Shown here in pieces: positions 1-8,235 of a stretch of 64,000 nucleotides of DNA (the first letter of the stretch is position 1; the number at the start of each line of letters is the position of its first letter). The notes beneath the pieces are model-generated. The model did no database searches, was not told the origin of the DNA, and saw only the letters and a list, made by a program, of their open reading frames with translations. This DNA comes from Azophilus sp965215035. GTDB taxonomy: Bacteria; Pseudomonadota; Gammaproteobacteria; Pseudomonadales; Azotimanducaceae. The position numbers were made by a program, and so were the translations under genes. The stretch is from the NCBI GenBank assembly GCA_965215035.1, contig OZ244040.1:1426001-1490000 (forward strand), written 5' to 3'.

Positions 1-322
1 AGTCGAGGCCGGCGGCGACGCGAATCAGGTGCCGCGCGGCATCCTGGTCCCAGTGGCTGTAGACAGCGCTCTGCATCTCGTCCATGGAGACGGCGCGGTG
101 CTGGGCGAGCCAGTGGGACAGCCGGTTTTCGTCGGCCGGGTCTATGGCGCAATAAACCTCGGTGCGGTTACAGGTCGACAGGATGACCCCCTCGGTTACG
201 CTCGGGACCGAGTGGGTAACCGCCATCAATGCGCTGCCAAGCGTATCTTCCGGGAACGCTACCCGGTCCCGCAGGTCGATTGCGGCGGTGCGGTAGTTGA
301 TGCCGTGTGCCAATATCGCCAT
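1..322 (-). CDS. hemA: glutamyl-tRNA reductase, N-terminal part (gene runs off the window)
   Basis: This gene reduces glutamyl-tRNA to glutamate-1-semialdehyde, the first committed step of C5 tetrapyrrole (heme) synthesis in the cytoplasm. The first 107 codons are present, read leftwards from an ATG at 322. The translation begins MAILAHGINYRTAAIDLRDR and contains the catalytic STCNRTEVY motif near residue 50, where Cys is the nucleophile, then the HLIRVAAGLD segment typical of the family. It is divergent from lolB, as in Enterobacteria and many other gammaproteobacteria. Only the 5' end is in the window, so integrity of the NADPH-binding and dimerisation domains cannot be judged. The identification rests on recognised family motifs and on synteny. 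Confidence 0.95.
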   Translation of the reverse strand, partial: MAILAHGINYRTAAIDLRDRVAFPEDTLGSALMAVTHSVPSVTEGVILSTCNRTEVYCAIDPADENRLSHWLAQHRAVSMDEMQSAVYSHWDQDAARHLIRVAAGLD

Positions 323-613
323 TTTCAGCGTGGCCCTTCGGTCATTGAGGCGATGGCGAATTGTATCAGAGCCGCAAACCGCGAGCCCCGGAGGGGCCGC
401 ATGCCTCCCCATTCCGGCTTGGTGCGCGTGGCGCATTCGCGCCGGACACCTCCCGCCCGGCTAGCCCGCCTATGGCGCCAAGCCGCGCATCGGGTTCGCG
501 AATTTTGTTGGTTTCCTATCGATCGTCGCAGCCCTTGGCGATGGGGAGCGCCAATGTCGGCGGATCGTGCCCGGCCCTGGCACCACCCGGCAATGTCTGG
601 ATCGTGGCAACCG
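323..613. other. hemA-lolB divergent intergenic region
   Basis: This stretch separates the divergent hemA and lolB starts and should hold both promoters. Reading frames crossing it on either strand have no recognisable protein features and are read as coincidental in GC-rich DNA. No convincing sigma-70 box pair stands out by eye. An in-frame ATG at 593 is an alternative lolB start. Confidence 0.5.
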
Positions 614-1180
614 ATGGGGCGGGGCACTGGATTGGGCTTGGGCGGACGTACCCTGTGTTGGTTGGCGGTGGTAGCGCTCGCGGTTGGCTGCGCCCAATTG
701 CCGGTCGAGCGGCAGGCCGCCGACTTTTGGATAGCGGGCAAGGTCGGCATCGTGGCGGGGGACCGCGCCTTCTCGGCGCGCTTTCGTTGGCGGCAAACCG
801 GCGCTCGTTACGATATTGCGCTTTGGGGACCCCTTGGCCAGGCCGGCACGCGGCTGCGCGGCGATTCGAACCATGTGGAGATTTTCGCCGGGGAAGACGA
901 CCCGGTTCTGGCGGGCGACCCCCGCTCCGTGATGCGCCAACGGCTCGGTTGGAGCCTGCCATTGGCCGTGCTGCCCTGGTGGCTATCGGGCCGCCCGGCG
1001 CCCACCGGCATTGTGGAGGCCACCGAAACCGATGCGCAGGGGCGCTTGCACGCCTTCCGGCAGCTTGGCTGGCAGGTGCGCTACGACCGGTTCGAGGTGC
1101 ACGGAGAGCGCTACGCGCCAAGCCGCATCAGCGCCGAGCGGCCCGGCTACCGAATCCGGGTGACGATTCTAACTCGTTGA
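614..1180 (+). CDS. lolB: outer-membrane lipoprotein LolB
   Basis: LolB receives lipoproteins from periplasmic LolA and inserts them in the outer membrane. From the ATG at 614 the protein is 188 residues. It starts with a short Arg-containing n-region, a hydrophobic stretch LCWLAVVALAVG and a lipobox cysteine (LAVGC, about residue 26), so it should be a lipoprotein itself. The mature part matches LolB in order: an IAGKVGI beta strand, ARFRWRQTGARYDI, WGPLGQ, then the conserved PLAVLPWWLSGRP segment. An upstream in-frame ATG at 593 adds seven residues and remains possible. In many gammaproteobacteria ispE follows directly; here it does not, and tRNA-Gln and prs come next. The family call is strong; the exact start is less certain. 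Confidence 0.9.
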   Translation: MGRGTGLGLGGRTLCWLAVVALAVGCAQLPVERQAADFWIAGKVGIVAGDRAFSARFRWRQTGARYDIALWGPLGQAGTRLRGDSNHVEIFAGEDDPVLAGDPRSVMRQRLGWSLPLAVLPWWLSGRPAPTGIVEATETDAQGRLHAFRQLGWQVRYDRFEVHGERYAPSRISAERPGYRIRVTILTR

Positions 1181-1365
1181 TTACAAGAGTGTTTGACAGG
1201 ATGGGCAGGCAACCGCAGAATAGTGCGCCGAGCCCGCCGCACAGCGCTGGCCCGCAAGTCCTCGTAGTATTGGCCAGGTGCGCCCACTCCGGCGGTTACA
1301 GGCCGTGGCTACGACGCAACAACCAGGTGGCGGCGGGGGTGCCAGGCAGGGAGTTTCGCTCGCAT

Positions 1366-1440
1366 TGGGGTGTCGCCAAGCGGTAAGGCACCGGGTTTTG
1401 ATCCCGGCATTCGCAGGTTCGAATCCTGCCACCCCAGCCA
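1366..1440 (+). tRNA. tRNA-Gln (anticodon TTG)
   Basis: The acceptor stem TGGGGTG pairs with CACCCCA, followed by G and an encoded CCA. The anticodon loop reads TTTTGAT, giving anticodon TTG between CCGGG and CCCGG arms. The T-arm has the standard GGTTCGAATCC core. tRNA-Gln directly before prs is a familiar gammaproteobacterial arrangement. Confidence 0.96.
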
Positions 1441-1502
1441 AGCCGGCCGAGTAGGTACAGCATGGGTTCGACCCGCAACATAGGCGTTAAGGAAGCCGAA
1501 TC

Positions 1503-2447
1503 GTGGCCCAATTGATGGTTTTTTCCGGTAGCTCCAACCGGGCGCTCGCAGAGCGCGTGGTCGCGGAGTTGCGCATCGACCTCGGTCGTGCCGAGGTCTC
1601 CCGATTCAGCGACGGGGAAGTCAACGTCGAAATTCATGAAAACGTGCGGGGGTGCGATGCGTTCATCCTGCAATCCACCTGCGCGCCGACCAACGACAAC
1701 GTCATGGAACTGGTCATTATGGCCGACGCCATTCGCCGGGCTTCGGCGCACCGGGTTACGGCGGTCATTCCCTACTACGGCTACGCGCGGCAAGACCGCC
1801 GCCCGCGTTCCGCCAGGGTTCCCATCAGCGCCAAGGTGGTCGCCGATATGCTCGGCAGCGTCGGCATCGACCGCATCCTCACGGTCGATCTGCACGCCGA
1901 CCAGATTCAGGGCTTTTTCGACATGCCGGTGGACAATGTGTACGGGTCGCCGGTGCTGGTCGATCATATCGCGACCCGGGGCTACAAAAGCCCGGTCGTC
2001 GTTTCCCCGGATGTTGGCGGCGTGGTGCGGGCGCGGGCGATCGCCAAGCAGATCAACGACCTCGACCTCGCCATCATCGACAAGCGCCGCCCCCAGGCGA
2101 ACGACACCCGGGTCATGAACGTCATCGGCGATGTGCGCGGCAAAACCTGCATACTGGTGGATGACATCGTCGACACGGCGGGCACCTTGTGCACGGCGGC
2201 CGAGGCGCTCAAAGAGCAGGGCGCGATCGCGGTGGTGGCCTATATCACCCACCCGGTGCTGTCCGGCCCAGCCGTGGAACGCATCGCTGCCTCGGAGATT
2301 GACGAGATGGTTGTCACCGACACCATCCCCCTGTCTGAGGCCGCGCTGCGCTGCGTGAGAATTCAGCAGCTTAGCCTAGATCGCCTGCTCGCCGAGTCCA
2401 TCCGCCGGGTCAGCTACGAAGAGTCCCTGAGCGCGATGTTTCGATAG
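1503..2447 (+). CDS. prs: ribose-phosphate pyrophosphokinase (PRPP synthetase)
   Basis: The enzyme makes PRPP from ribose-5-phosphate and ATP, feeding purine, pyrimidine, histidine, tryptophan and NAD synthesis. The 314-residue product has the expected family length. It starts at a GTG (1503) preceded by an AAGGAA ribosome-binding site. Visible motifs are FSDGE (ATP/ribose phosphate region, near residue 37), YYGYARQDRR with the flexible catalytic loop following, DLHADQIQGFF near residue 130, and the PRPP-binding loop LVDDIVDTAGTL near residue 220. It lies between tRNA-Gln and rplY as in other gammaproteobacteria. Nothing is unusual. Confidence 0.97.
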   Translation: MAQLMVFSGSSNRALAERVVAELRIDLGRAEVSRFSDGEVNVEIHENVRGCDAFILQSTCAPTNDNVMELVIMADAIRRASAHRVTAVIPYYGYARQDRRPRSARVPISAKVVADMLGSVGIDRILTVDLHADQIQGFFDMPVDNVYGSPVLVDHIATRGYKSPVVVSPDVGGVVRARAIAKQINDLDLAIIDKRRPQANDTRVMNVIGDVRGKTCILVDDIVDTAGTLCTAAEALKEQGAIAVVAYITHPVLSGPAVERIAASEIDEMVVTDTIPLSEAALRCVRIQQLSLDRLLAESIRRVSYEESLSAMFR

Positions 2448-2496
2448 CCAGGCAATTCGCATCCCGCGAGCCTCGAAACCATTGGAGAAAATCCCC

Positions 2497-3171
2497 ATGT
2501 CCCAGCCATTACAGATTCGCGCTTCCCTGCGCGAGCATACTGGAACGGCGGTAAGTCGCCGTCTGCGGCACCGTTCGGATGAGATTCCGGGCATCATCTA
2601 CGGTGGCGAGGCGGCCCCGCAGCCACTCCGCCTAAGTGTCCACGAACTCGCGCGGGTGATGCGACACGAGGGGTTCCATTCACAGATTCTGAATGTCGTT
2701 GTGGAAGGCGCCACCGAGCAGGCGGTGGTGCGCGACCTGCAGCGGGACCCGGCGAGCGACCGGGTGCTGCACATCGATTTTCTTCGCGTCAGCGCCGATC
2801 GACCCATACAGGTGCATGTCCCCCTGCATTTTCTCAACGAGCACGACTGTGCGGGGGTGCGTATGGGCGGCAACATCACCCATAACCTCATGGAGGTGGA
2901 AGTAAGCTGCCTACCGGCGAACCTGCCGGAATTCATGGAGGTTGACGTCGCCGACCTGGAGTTGGGCGAGACCCTGCACCTGACCGATCTGCGCCCGCCC
3001 GACGGCGTGTCGATCGTCGCTCTGGCGTACGGAGAAGAACGCAACATACCCGTGGTCAGCGTGCAGACACCTCGCGGCGGCGCGGCGGAGGACATGGAAG
3101 AGGAAGACGGGGAAGTGTCCGATATTGAACCCGAAGCACCGAGTGGGCAGGAGGACGGGAACCTGTCCTGA
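2497..3171 (+). CDS. rplY: 50S ribosomal protein L25/general stress protein Ctc (TL5 type)
   Basis: L25 binds 5S rRNA in the large ribosomal subunit. This 224-residue protein is the long, two-domain Ctc/TL5 form. An N-terminal L25 domain (LRARLREHTGTA-like start, PGIIYGGE near residue 35, then RDLQRDPASDRVLHIDF) is followed by a TL5 C-terminal beta domain (IQVHVPLHFLNE onwards). An acidic low-complexity tail follows, rich in Glu, Asp and Ser. The ATG at 2497 is chosen over an upstream TTG because it follows a GGAGA ribosome-binding site at proper spacing and gives the normal N-terminus MSQPLQI. It sits between prs and pth, the usual order. Confidence 0.95.
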   Translation: MSQPLQIRASLREHTGTAVSRRLRHRSDEIPGIIYGGEAAPQPLRLSVHELARVMRHEGFHSQILNVVVEGATEQAVVRDLQRDPASDRVLHIDFLRVSADRPIQVHVPLHFLNEHDCAGVRMGGNITHNLMEVEVSCLPANLPEFMEVDVADLELGETLHLTDLRPPDGVSIVALAYGEERNIPVVSVQTPRGGAAEDMEEEDGEVSDIEPEAPSGQEDGNLS

Positions 3172-3186
3172 AGCGCGAACGGGGCG

Positions 3187-3780
3187 ATGGCCATCCGCCT
3201 GATCGTCGGCTTGGGCAATCCGGGTAGGCGCTACGAGGCGAGCCGTCATAACGCCGGATTTCGCTTCGTGCGGTTCTTGGCCAGCCGCTTTGGCATCGCG
3301 CTTGCGCAGTCGGCGAAATTCAACGCGGCAGCGGGCCGCGGCGCGGTTGGGGGCGTGGACCTGCGCCTGCTGCTCCCGACTACCTATATGAACCGGTCCG
3401 GGGAGGCGGTGGGGCCCTTTGCGCACTACTACCGGATTGGTCCCGAGGAACTGCTGGTTGCCCACGACGAAGTTGCTTTCGCACCGGGGGTCTTGCGGTT
3501 GAAGACCGGGGGCGGCGCCAACGGCCACAAGGGCGTCGAGAGCATCTTCGCCGGGCTGGGCAGCCGGGAGTTTCACCGCTTGCGTATCGGTGTCGGTCAC
3601 CCGGGCGACGCGGAGCGGATGCTGGGCTATCTTACGACGGTCGCCATGCCCCAGGCGGAACGGGAACGGGAGCAGGCCGCCTGCCGGTTGGCGGACGACC
3701 TACTTGAAACCATCGTGCGGGGCGACCTGCAGGCGGCGATGAACCGGCTGCACAAACCGGAACCACCTTTACCAACCTGA
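3187..3780 (+). CDS. pth: peptidyl-tRNA hydrolase
   Basis: Pth cleaves peptidyl-tRNA released from stalled ribosomes, recycling tRNA. The 197-residue product is of normal length. Catalytic features are visible: GLGNPG (Asn10 equivalent), RHNAGF with the catalytic His near residue 19, TYMNRSG (Asn68 equivalent), AHDEV (catalytic Asp near residue 92) and GGGANGHKGVESI. The gene starts 16 bp after rplY and is probably in the same transcript. The ribosome-binding site is weak. Identification is secure. Confidence 0.96.
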   Translation: MAIRLIVGLGNPGRRYEASRHNAGFRFVRFLASRFGIALAQSAKFNAAAGRGAVGGVDLRLLLPTTYMNRSGEAVGPFAHYYRIGPEELLVAHDEVAFAPGVLRLKTGGGANGHKGVESIFAGLGSREFHRLRIGVGHPGDAERMLGYLTTVAMPQAEREREQAACRLADDLLETIVRGDLQAAMNRLHKPEPPLPT

Positions 3781-4156
3781 AGGCAATGGCGGGGAAAACA
3801 ACAATATTCGCGAGCTCGACGAGCGGCTTGTCGCCCTATGCGGGTTAGCGCTTCTGCTTGGGTCTATGCGTCGCTCCGGTGGATGGGGTGGCGCGGCACC
3901 GCGTCTCCCTGCCCGATGGGCGGCGCTGGCTGTAACTAGGCGGGCCAACCGCCAGTGAAGCGACTGGAAATGGATCGATGGTGTTCAACCGATCCGCCAG
4001 TTCGCCGTGCTCGTGAATGTCCACAGTGAAACGATTGGAAAGGGAATTATAGAGATCGGTTGACGAGCCACGACACGTAGTGGTCGTGCACTTTGCGGGA
4101 CTCAGCATGTGGTGGCTCGTCAACTGTTCTGCATAAGCCCCACTGGAAATGGATCG
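3781..4156. other. pth-ychF intergenic region with repeats
   Basis: This 376-bp gap has no recognisable gene. It contains a second copy of the 19 bp that form the ychF translation start, an inverted repeat with a nested hairpin, and a degenerate repeat of CAGTGAARCGAYTGGAAA at about 3952 and 4024. It appears to have been built by local duplication plus insertion of a small palindromic element. Confidence 0.6.
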
Positions 4157-4160
4157 ATGG
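3963..4160 (+). repeat. direct repeat of the ychF start region
   Basis: The same 19 bases, ACTGGAAATGGATCGATGG, occur at 3963-3981 and 4142-4160, 179 bp apart. The second copy includes the ychF ATG at 4157. The first is followed by a similar but diverged sequence that leads nowhere. This looks like a duplicated translation start. Confidence 0.8.
4059..4124. repeat. 13-bp inverted repeat with internal hairpin
   Basis: GTTGACGAGCCAC at 4059-4071 is mirrored exactly by GTGGCTCGTCAAC at 4112-4124. Inside, CACGAC at 4069-4074 pairs with GTCGTG at 4083-4088. The element lies 33 bp before the ychF start. It could be a small palindromic repeat element or fold in the ychF leader mRNA. There is no T tract that would make it an intrinsic terminator. 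Confidence 0.7.
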
Positions 4161-5248
4161 GTTTCAATTGCGGCATCGTCGGCCTGCCCAACGTAGGCAA
4201 ATCGACGCTCTTCAATGCGCTGACACGAGGCGACATCGAGGCGGCCAATTTTCCGTTTTGTACCATCGATCCGAATGTGGGGGTCGTCCCCGTTCCAGAC
4301 CCGCGCTTGCACCGAATTGCCGAGATCGTAGCCCCCGGGAGGGTCATCCCGGGGGCCATGGAGTTCGTCGATGTGGCCGGGCTGGTGACGGGCGCCGCCC
4401 AGGGCGAGGGGCTGGGCAACCGTTTTCTGGCGCACATTCGCGAGACCCACGCCATCGCCCATGTGGTGCGATGTTTCGAAGATGAAAATGTCGTGCACGT
4501 ATCGGGCACGCCCTCTCCCCTGGACGATATCGAGACCGTCAACACGGAACTGGCGCTGGCCGATCTAGAGACGGTGGAGCGGGCGCACATGCGCAGCCGC
4601 CGGGCCGCGAATACCGGCGATGCGGATGCTAGGGCACAGGTTGCCCTGCTCGACCCGGTATTGGCGGCGCTGGGCGACGGGCGCGCGGTGCGCACGCTGG
4701 TACTGGATGCGAACGCCAAGGAACTGCTCGGGTCGTTGCACCTGTTGACAGCCAAACCCGTGCTCTATATTGCCAATGTCGCGGAAGATGGATTCACCGC
4801 CAACCCCATGCTCGACGCCGTGGTGACTCTCGCTCAGCGCGAGGGTGCCGGTGTGGTGCCCATCTGCGCCAAAATCGAGGCGGAACTGGCGGAACTCGAC
4901 GCACCGGAGCAGAGAGAGTTTTTGGATGCGCTTGGCATCGTCGAGCCGGGCCTGCACCGCGTCATCCGCGCTGGCTATCGGCTGCTCGGCCTGCACCACT
5001 ATTTCACCGCCGGCCCGAGGGAAGTTCGCGCCTGGACGGTTCCGCAGGGTACCAGGGCACCCCAGGCGGCGAGGGTGATTCACACGGACTTCCAAAGGGG
5101 ATTCATCCGGGCGGAAGTGGTCGCCTTTGCGGACTTTGACGCCTATGGCGGCGAACAGGGCGCGAAAGATGCGGGCAAGTGGCGCTTGGAAGGCAGCGAG
5201 TACGTCGTGCGGGACGGCGATATCATCCGCTTCCGCTTTCATGTTTGA
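4157..5248 (+). CDS. ychF: redox-regulated ATPase YchF
   Basis: YchF is an Obg-family P-loop protein that prefers ATP and associates with ribosomes. The 363-residue product has the usual length. It starts MGFNCGIVGLPNVGKSTLFN, with the G1 loop GLPNVGKST near residues 8-16. DVAGLVTGA(A)QGEGLGN gives the G3 region, and IANVAED marks the atypical G4 region. The C-terminal TGS domain is seen in YFTAGPREVRAW and the DFQRGFIRAEV(V)AF segment. The start at 4157 gives the conserved N-terminus. pth-ychF order is classical. The gene converges on potI and overlaps its 3' end by 26 bp. Confidence 0.97.
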   Translation: MGFNCGIVGLPNVGKSTLFNALTRGDIEAANFPFCTIDPNVGVVPVPDPRLHRIAEIVAPGRVIPGAMEFVDVAGLVTGAAQGEGLGNRFLAHIRETHAIAHVVRCFEDENVVHVSGTPSPLDDIETVNTELALADLETVERAHMRSRRAANTGDADARAQVALLDPVLAALGDGRAVRTLVLDANAKELLGSLHLLTAKPVLYIANVAEDGFTANPMLDAVVTLAQREGAGVVPICAKIEAELAELDAPEQREFLDALGIVEPGLHRVIRAGYRLLGLHHYFTAGPREVRAWTVPQGTRAPQAARVIHTDFQRGFIRAEVVAFADFDAYGGEQGAKDAGKWRLEGSEYVVRDGDIIRFRFHV

Positions 5249-6041
5249 AAGGCGTTCGCACTAAGAGCCAGCCCGCTATGGCGACACCGACGCCGACGAC
5301 GCCCACGATGATTGCCGCCAGCGCGTTGATGTCGGGGGTGATGCCGAGCCGCACCTTGGAGTAGATGACCATCGGCAGGGTGCTCGATTCCGGGCCCGAA
5401 ACGAAGCTGGCAATGACCAGGTCGTCCAGCGACAGGGTGAAGGCGAGCAACCAGCCCGACAGCATGGCCGGTGCGATCAGGGGCAGGGTGATGTCCAGGG
5501 TCACCCCCATGGGCCGGCAGCCTAGGTCCATGGCGGCTTCCTCCAGGGTGCGGTCCATGGCGGCCAGGCGGGATTGCACCACCACCGCCACGTAGGCCAT
5601 GCCGAAGGTTATGTGGGCGATGGCAATGGTGTCGGCGCCCCGGCCGGCGGGCCAGCCGAGCAGCACCTGCAGGCTCACGAACAGCATCAGCAGGGAAAGG
5701 CCGGTGATCACTTCGGGCATCACCAGCGGGGCGGCCAGCATCCCCGAAAAAACGGTACGGCCACGAAATCGGCCCATGCGCGTCATCGCCAGCGCCGCCA
5801 GGGTGCCTAGCACCGTGGCGGCCGTGGCGCTGACGAAGGCGATGCGCAGGCTCAGCAACAGCGCATCGATGATCTGCTCGTTCTCCCAGAGGGCGTTGTA
5901 CCAGCGGAAGGAAAAGCCGGTCCACACCGACATCAGCCGCGAATCGTTGAACGACCAGGCGATCATCGTAAAGATCGGTATGTACAGAAAGGCGAACCCG
6001 AAGCACAGGCAACCGAGGATGAACGTCCCGCGTCTCTTCAT
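5223..6041 (-). CDS. potI: putrescine/polyamine ABC transporter permease PotI-like
   Basis: One of two inner-membrane permeases of a polyamine importer. The 272-residue protein starts MKRRGTFILG and has six predicted membrane helices. The cytoplasmic EAA loop, which contacts the ATPase, reads EEAAMDLGCRPMGVTLDITLP around residue 170. The pattern AMTRMGRFRGR-TVFSGMLAAPLVMPEVI is typical of PotC/PotI. The ATG at 6041 is chosen because upstream codons give only unlikely sequence. It is the last gene of potFGHI, 142 bp after potH. Its end overlaps the end of ychF. The substrate (putrescine rather than spermidine) is inferred from the binding protein and gene order. Confidence 0.9.
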   Translation of the reverse strand: MKRRGTFILGCLCFGFAFLYIPIFTMIAWSFNDSRLMSVWTGFSFRWYNALWENEQIIDALLLSLRIAFVSATAATVLGTLAALAMTRMGRFRGRTVFSGMLAAPLVMPEVITGLSLLMLFVSLQVLLGWPAGRGADTIAIAHITFGMAYVAVVVQSRLAAMDRTLEEAAMDLGCRPMGVTLDITLPLIAPAMLSGWLLAFTLSLDDLVIASFVSGPESSTLPMVIYSKVRLGITPDINALAAIIVGVVGVGVAIAGWLLVRTPFKHESGSG

Positions 6042-6183
6042 TGGTCCACAGCCTCCGAGTCCGGAAAAACGGCTACCCAGACGGGTGATTCGCGCCCGCC
6101 CAATGCCCGCTCGGGTCGCAGCATGCCCCGACGATTCCAAGCCCGGGGGTCGCGCCCGTCCGGTACCGGCCCACCGGTGCCGG

Positions 6184-7077
6184 TCATCGGCCCGGCAACT
6201 CTTCGTCCCGTCGCGAATACCGTTGGAAGAGCACGATGGGAACAACCAGTATCAAGACCAGTACGGTCGCCACCGCGCTCGCTAGGGGCCAGTCGCGGTT
6301 GACGAAGAATTCATCGTACAGGGTCTTGCCGATCATCAGGGTGTCGAGCCCGCCGAGCAGGGACGGTATGACGAACTCGCCCAGCGCGGGGATGAACACC
6401 AACATGGCACCGGCAATGATGCCGGGCGCCGACATGGGCAGAGTGATGTCCATGAACACCTGGCGTGGCCTGCCGCCGAGATCCGCCGCCGCATCCAGCA
6501 GGTGCCCGTCCAGGCCTTCCAGGATGGCGTACAGCGGCAGGATCATGAAGGGGAGATAGGAATAGACGATGCCGAGGTAGACGGCGAAGTCGGTGTATAG
6601 GAACTGCAGGGGCTGATCGGTCAGCCCCAGCGCCATGAGCATCTTGTTGATGACGCCCTGGTTGGAGAGCATGCCCATCCACGCGTACACGCGCAGCAGA
6701 AAGGAAGTCCAGAATGGCAGGATTACCAAAAGCAACAACAGGTTGCGCACCCCGCCCTCGGCCCGGGCGATGCCGTAGGCCATGGGGTATCCCAGCAGCA
6801 GACACAGCAGGGTGGAGACCAGGGCGATGCGGATGGACTTCAGATAGCTCACCCAGTACAGGTCGTCCTCGGTGAGAAAGCGATAGTTGTCGGTGGTTAG
6901 GTGAATTCCCGCATCGGCATCGTATAGGGGTGTGAAGGGCGGTTGGCCGATCAGCGGGTCGGCGAAGCTGATCTTGAGAATGATGAGGAAGGGTATGGCG
7001 AAGAACACCAGCAGCCAGAAATAGGGAATGCCGACAACGGCGCACTGCCAAAGCCGCTCATCGCGCCCCGCCGTCAC
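6184..7077 (-). CDS. potH: putrescine/polyamine ABC transporter permease PotH-like
   Basis: The partner permease of PotI. From a GTG at 7077 it is 297 residues, slightly shorter than E. coli PotH. It has an N-terminal transmembrane helix (VVGIPYFWLLVFFAIPFLIILKISF), five further helices and the EAA loop DAAADLGGRPRQVFMDITLP. PFWTSFLLRVYAWMGML is typical of PotB/PotH. The GTG overlaps the TGA of potG (GTGA), which suggests translational coupling. A longer start inside potG at 7134 is possible but less likely. With potI it forms the membrane channel. Confidence 0.9.
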   Translation of the reverse strand: MTAGRDERLWQCAVVGIPYFWLLVFFAIPFLIILKISFADPLIGQPPFTPLYDADAGIHLTTDNYRFLTEDDLYWVSYLKSIRIALVSTLLCLLLGYPMAYGIARAEGGVRNLLLLLVILPFWTSFLLRVYAWMGMLSNQGVINKMLMALGLTDQPLQFLYTDFAVYLGIVYSYLPFMILPLYAILEGLDGHLLDAAADLGGRPRQVFMDITLPMSAPGIIAGAMLVFIPALGEFVIPSLLGGLDTLMIGKTLYDEFFVNRDWPLASAVATVLVLILVVPIVLFQRYSRRDEELPGR

Positions 7078-8210
7078 TTGGTTAGCACCACACCGCACTC
7101 CCGGGGCCAGGAAAGGTAGACTTTTTCTTCCCATTCCAGCGGCAGCTCCGCGCTGCGCCGGGCGTTCTGGCTGGATACCTGGATCAGCTTGCCCGCATCG
7201 GCCCGTATCCGGTAGACGGAGTAGTTGCCGTAGTAGGCGAGATCCTCCACGGTCCCGTGCATGACGGTCAAGCCATCCGCCTGGGGCGCCTCGTGGCTCA
7301 ACTGGACTTTCTCCGGCCGCACCGCCACGGTCAGCTCGCCGGAGAGTTCCCGGCCCGGGGTGGGCTCAATCAGGATCGGCGTGCCGGTTTCCTCGCAAAC
7401 GATGTGCCCGGCCCGGGTCTGGTCGATGGGCCCGCGGAACAGGTTGATCGTGCCGAAGAAGTCCGCCACGAACCGGCTCGCGGGGTATTCGTAGACCTCG
7501 GTTGGCGTGCCGGTCTGCAGGATCCGGCCGGCGTCCATCACGGCGATACGCGAGGCTAGGGTCATCGCCTCGTCCTGATCATGGGTCACGACGACAAAGG
7601 TGATGCCGAGCCGATGCTGGATATTTATCAATTCGAACTGGGTGCGCTCGCGCAGTTTTTTGTCCAGGGCCGCGAGCGGCTCGTCGAGCAACAGTACCTT
7701 GGGCCGCTTGACCAGTGCCCGGGCTAGGGCTACCCGCTGCATCTGGCCGCCCGAGAGTTGCCGGGGCTTGCGGCTGGCGAAATCCGAGAGTTGCACCAGC
7801 TCCAGCAGTTCCGCCACCCGGCTGCGAATCTGCCGCTTGTCGAGCCCCTCCTTTTTCAGCCCGTAGGCGACGTTGTCCGCCACCGTGTAGTGGGGGAACA
7901 GGGCGTAGGACTGAAACATCATGTTGGTTGGACGTTCATAGGGTGGCAGGCCGGCCATGTCGGTGCCGTCAATGTGGATGCGGCCCGCTGTAGGCACCTC
8001 GAAGCCGCCCAGCAGGCGCAGCAGGGTCGATTTGCCGCAGCCGGAGCCGCCCAGGATTGCGAACAGCTCGCCCTTATAGATGTCGAGGCTGATGCCGTCG
8101 ACGGCTGGGAAGCCGTCGAACTCCTTCTGCAGGTTCTCGATGTGGATGAATGGTTCCGCGGCCGGGTTTTCCCAAGGCCTTGCGGAGAATTCGCCGCCTG
8201 CTTCGCTCAT
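7074..8210 (-). CDS. potG: putrescine/polyamine ABC transporter ATP-binding protein PotG-like
   Basis: This 378-residue ATPase powers the importer at the cytoplasmic face. Walker A is GGSGCGKST (residues 54-62), the ABC signature is LSGGQ (152-156), Walker B is VLLLDEP near 172-177, and the H-loop is VVVTHDQDEA. The C-terminal TOBE-type domain (FGTINLFRGPI through TVAVRPEKVQL) is as in PotA/PotG. It starts 25 bp after potF and overlaps potH by four bases. The Q-loop reads MMFQSYALFPHYTVADNVAYGLK, normal for this subfamily. Confidence 0.95.
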   Translation of the reverse strand: MSEAGGEFSARPWENPAAEPFIHIENLQKEFDGFPAVDGISLDIYKGELFAILGGSGCGKSTLLRLLGGFEVPTAGRIHIDGTDMAGLPPYERPTNMMFQSYALFPHYTVADNVAYGLKKEGLDKRQIRSRVAELLELVQLSDFASRKPRQLSGGQMQRVALARALVKRPKVLLLDEPLAALDKKLRERTQFELINIQHRLGITFVVVTHDQDEAMTLASRIAVMDAGRILQTGTPTEVYEYPASRFVADFFGTINLFRGPIDQTRAGHIVCEETGTPILIEPTPGRELSGELTVAVRPEKVQLSHEAPQADGLTVMHGTVEDLAYYGNYSVYRIRADAGKLIQVSSQNARRSAELPLEWEEKVYLSWPRECGVVLTK

Positions 8211-8235
8211 GGGGTGGGGCCGCGATGCCGTGCCA

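Noticed and set aside
29..613. Open frame extending lolB upstream to position 29
   Set aside because: The upstream part overlaps hemA on the other strand and has no signal-peptide or domain features; the lipoprotein signal starts at 614 (or 593).
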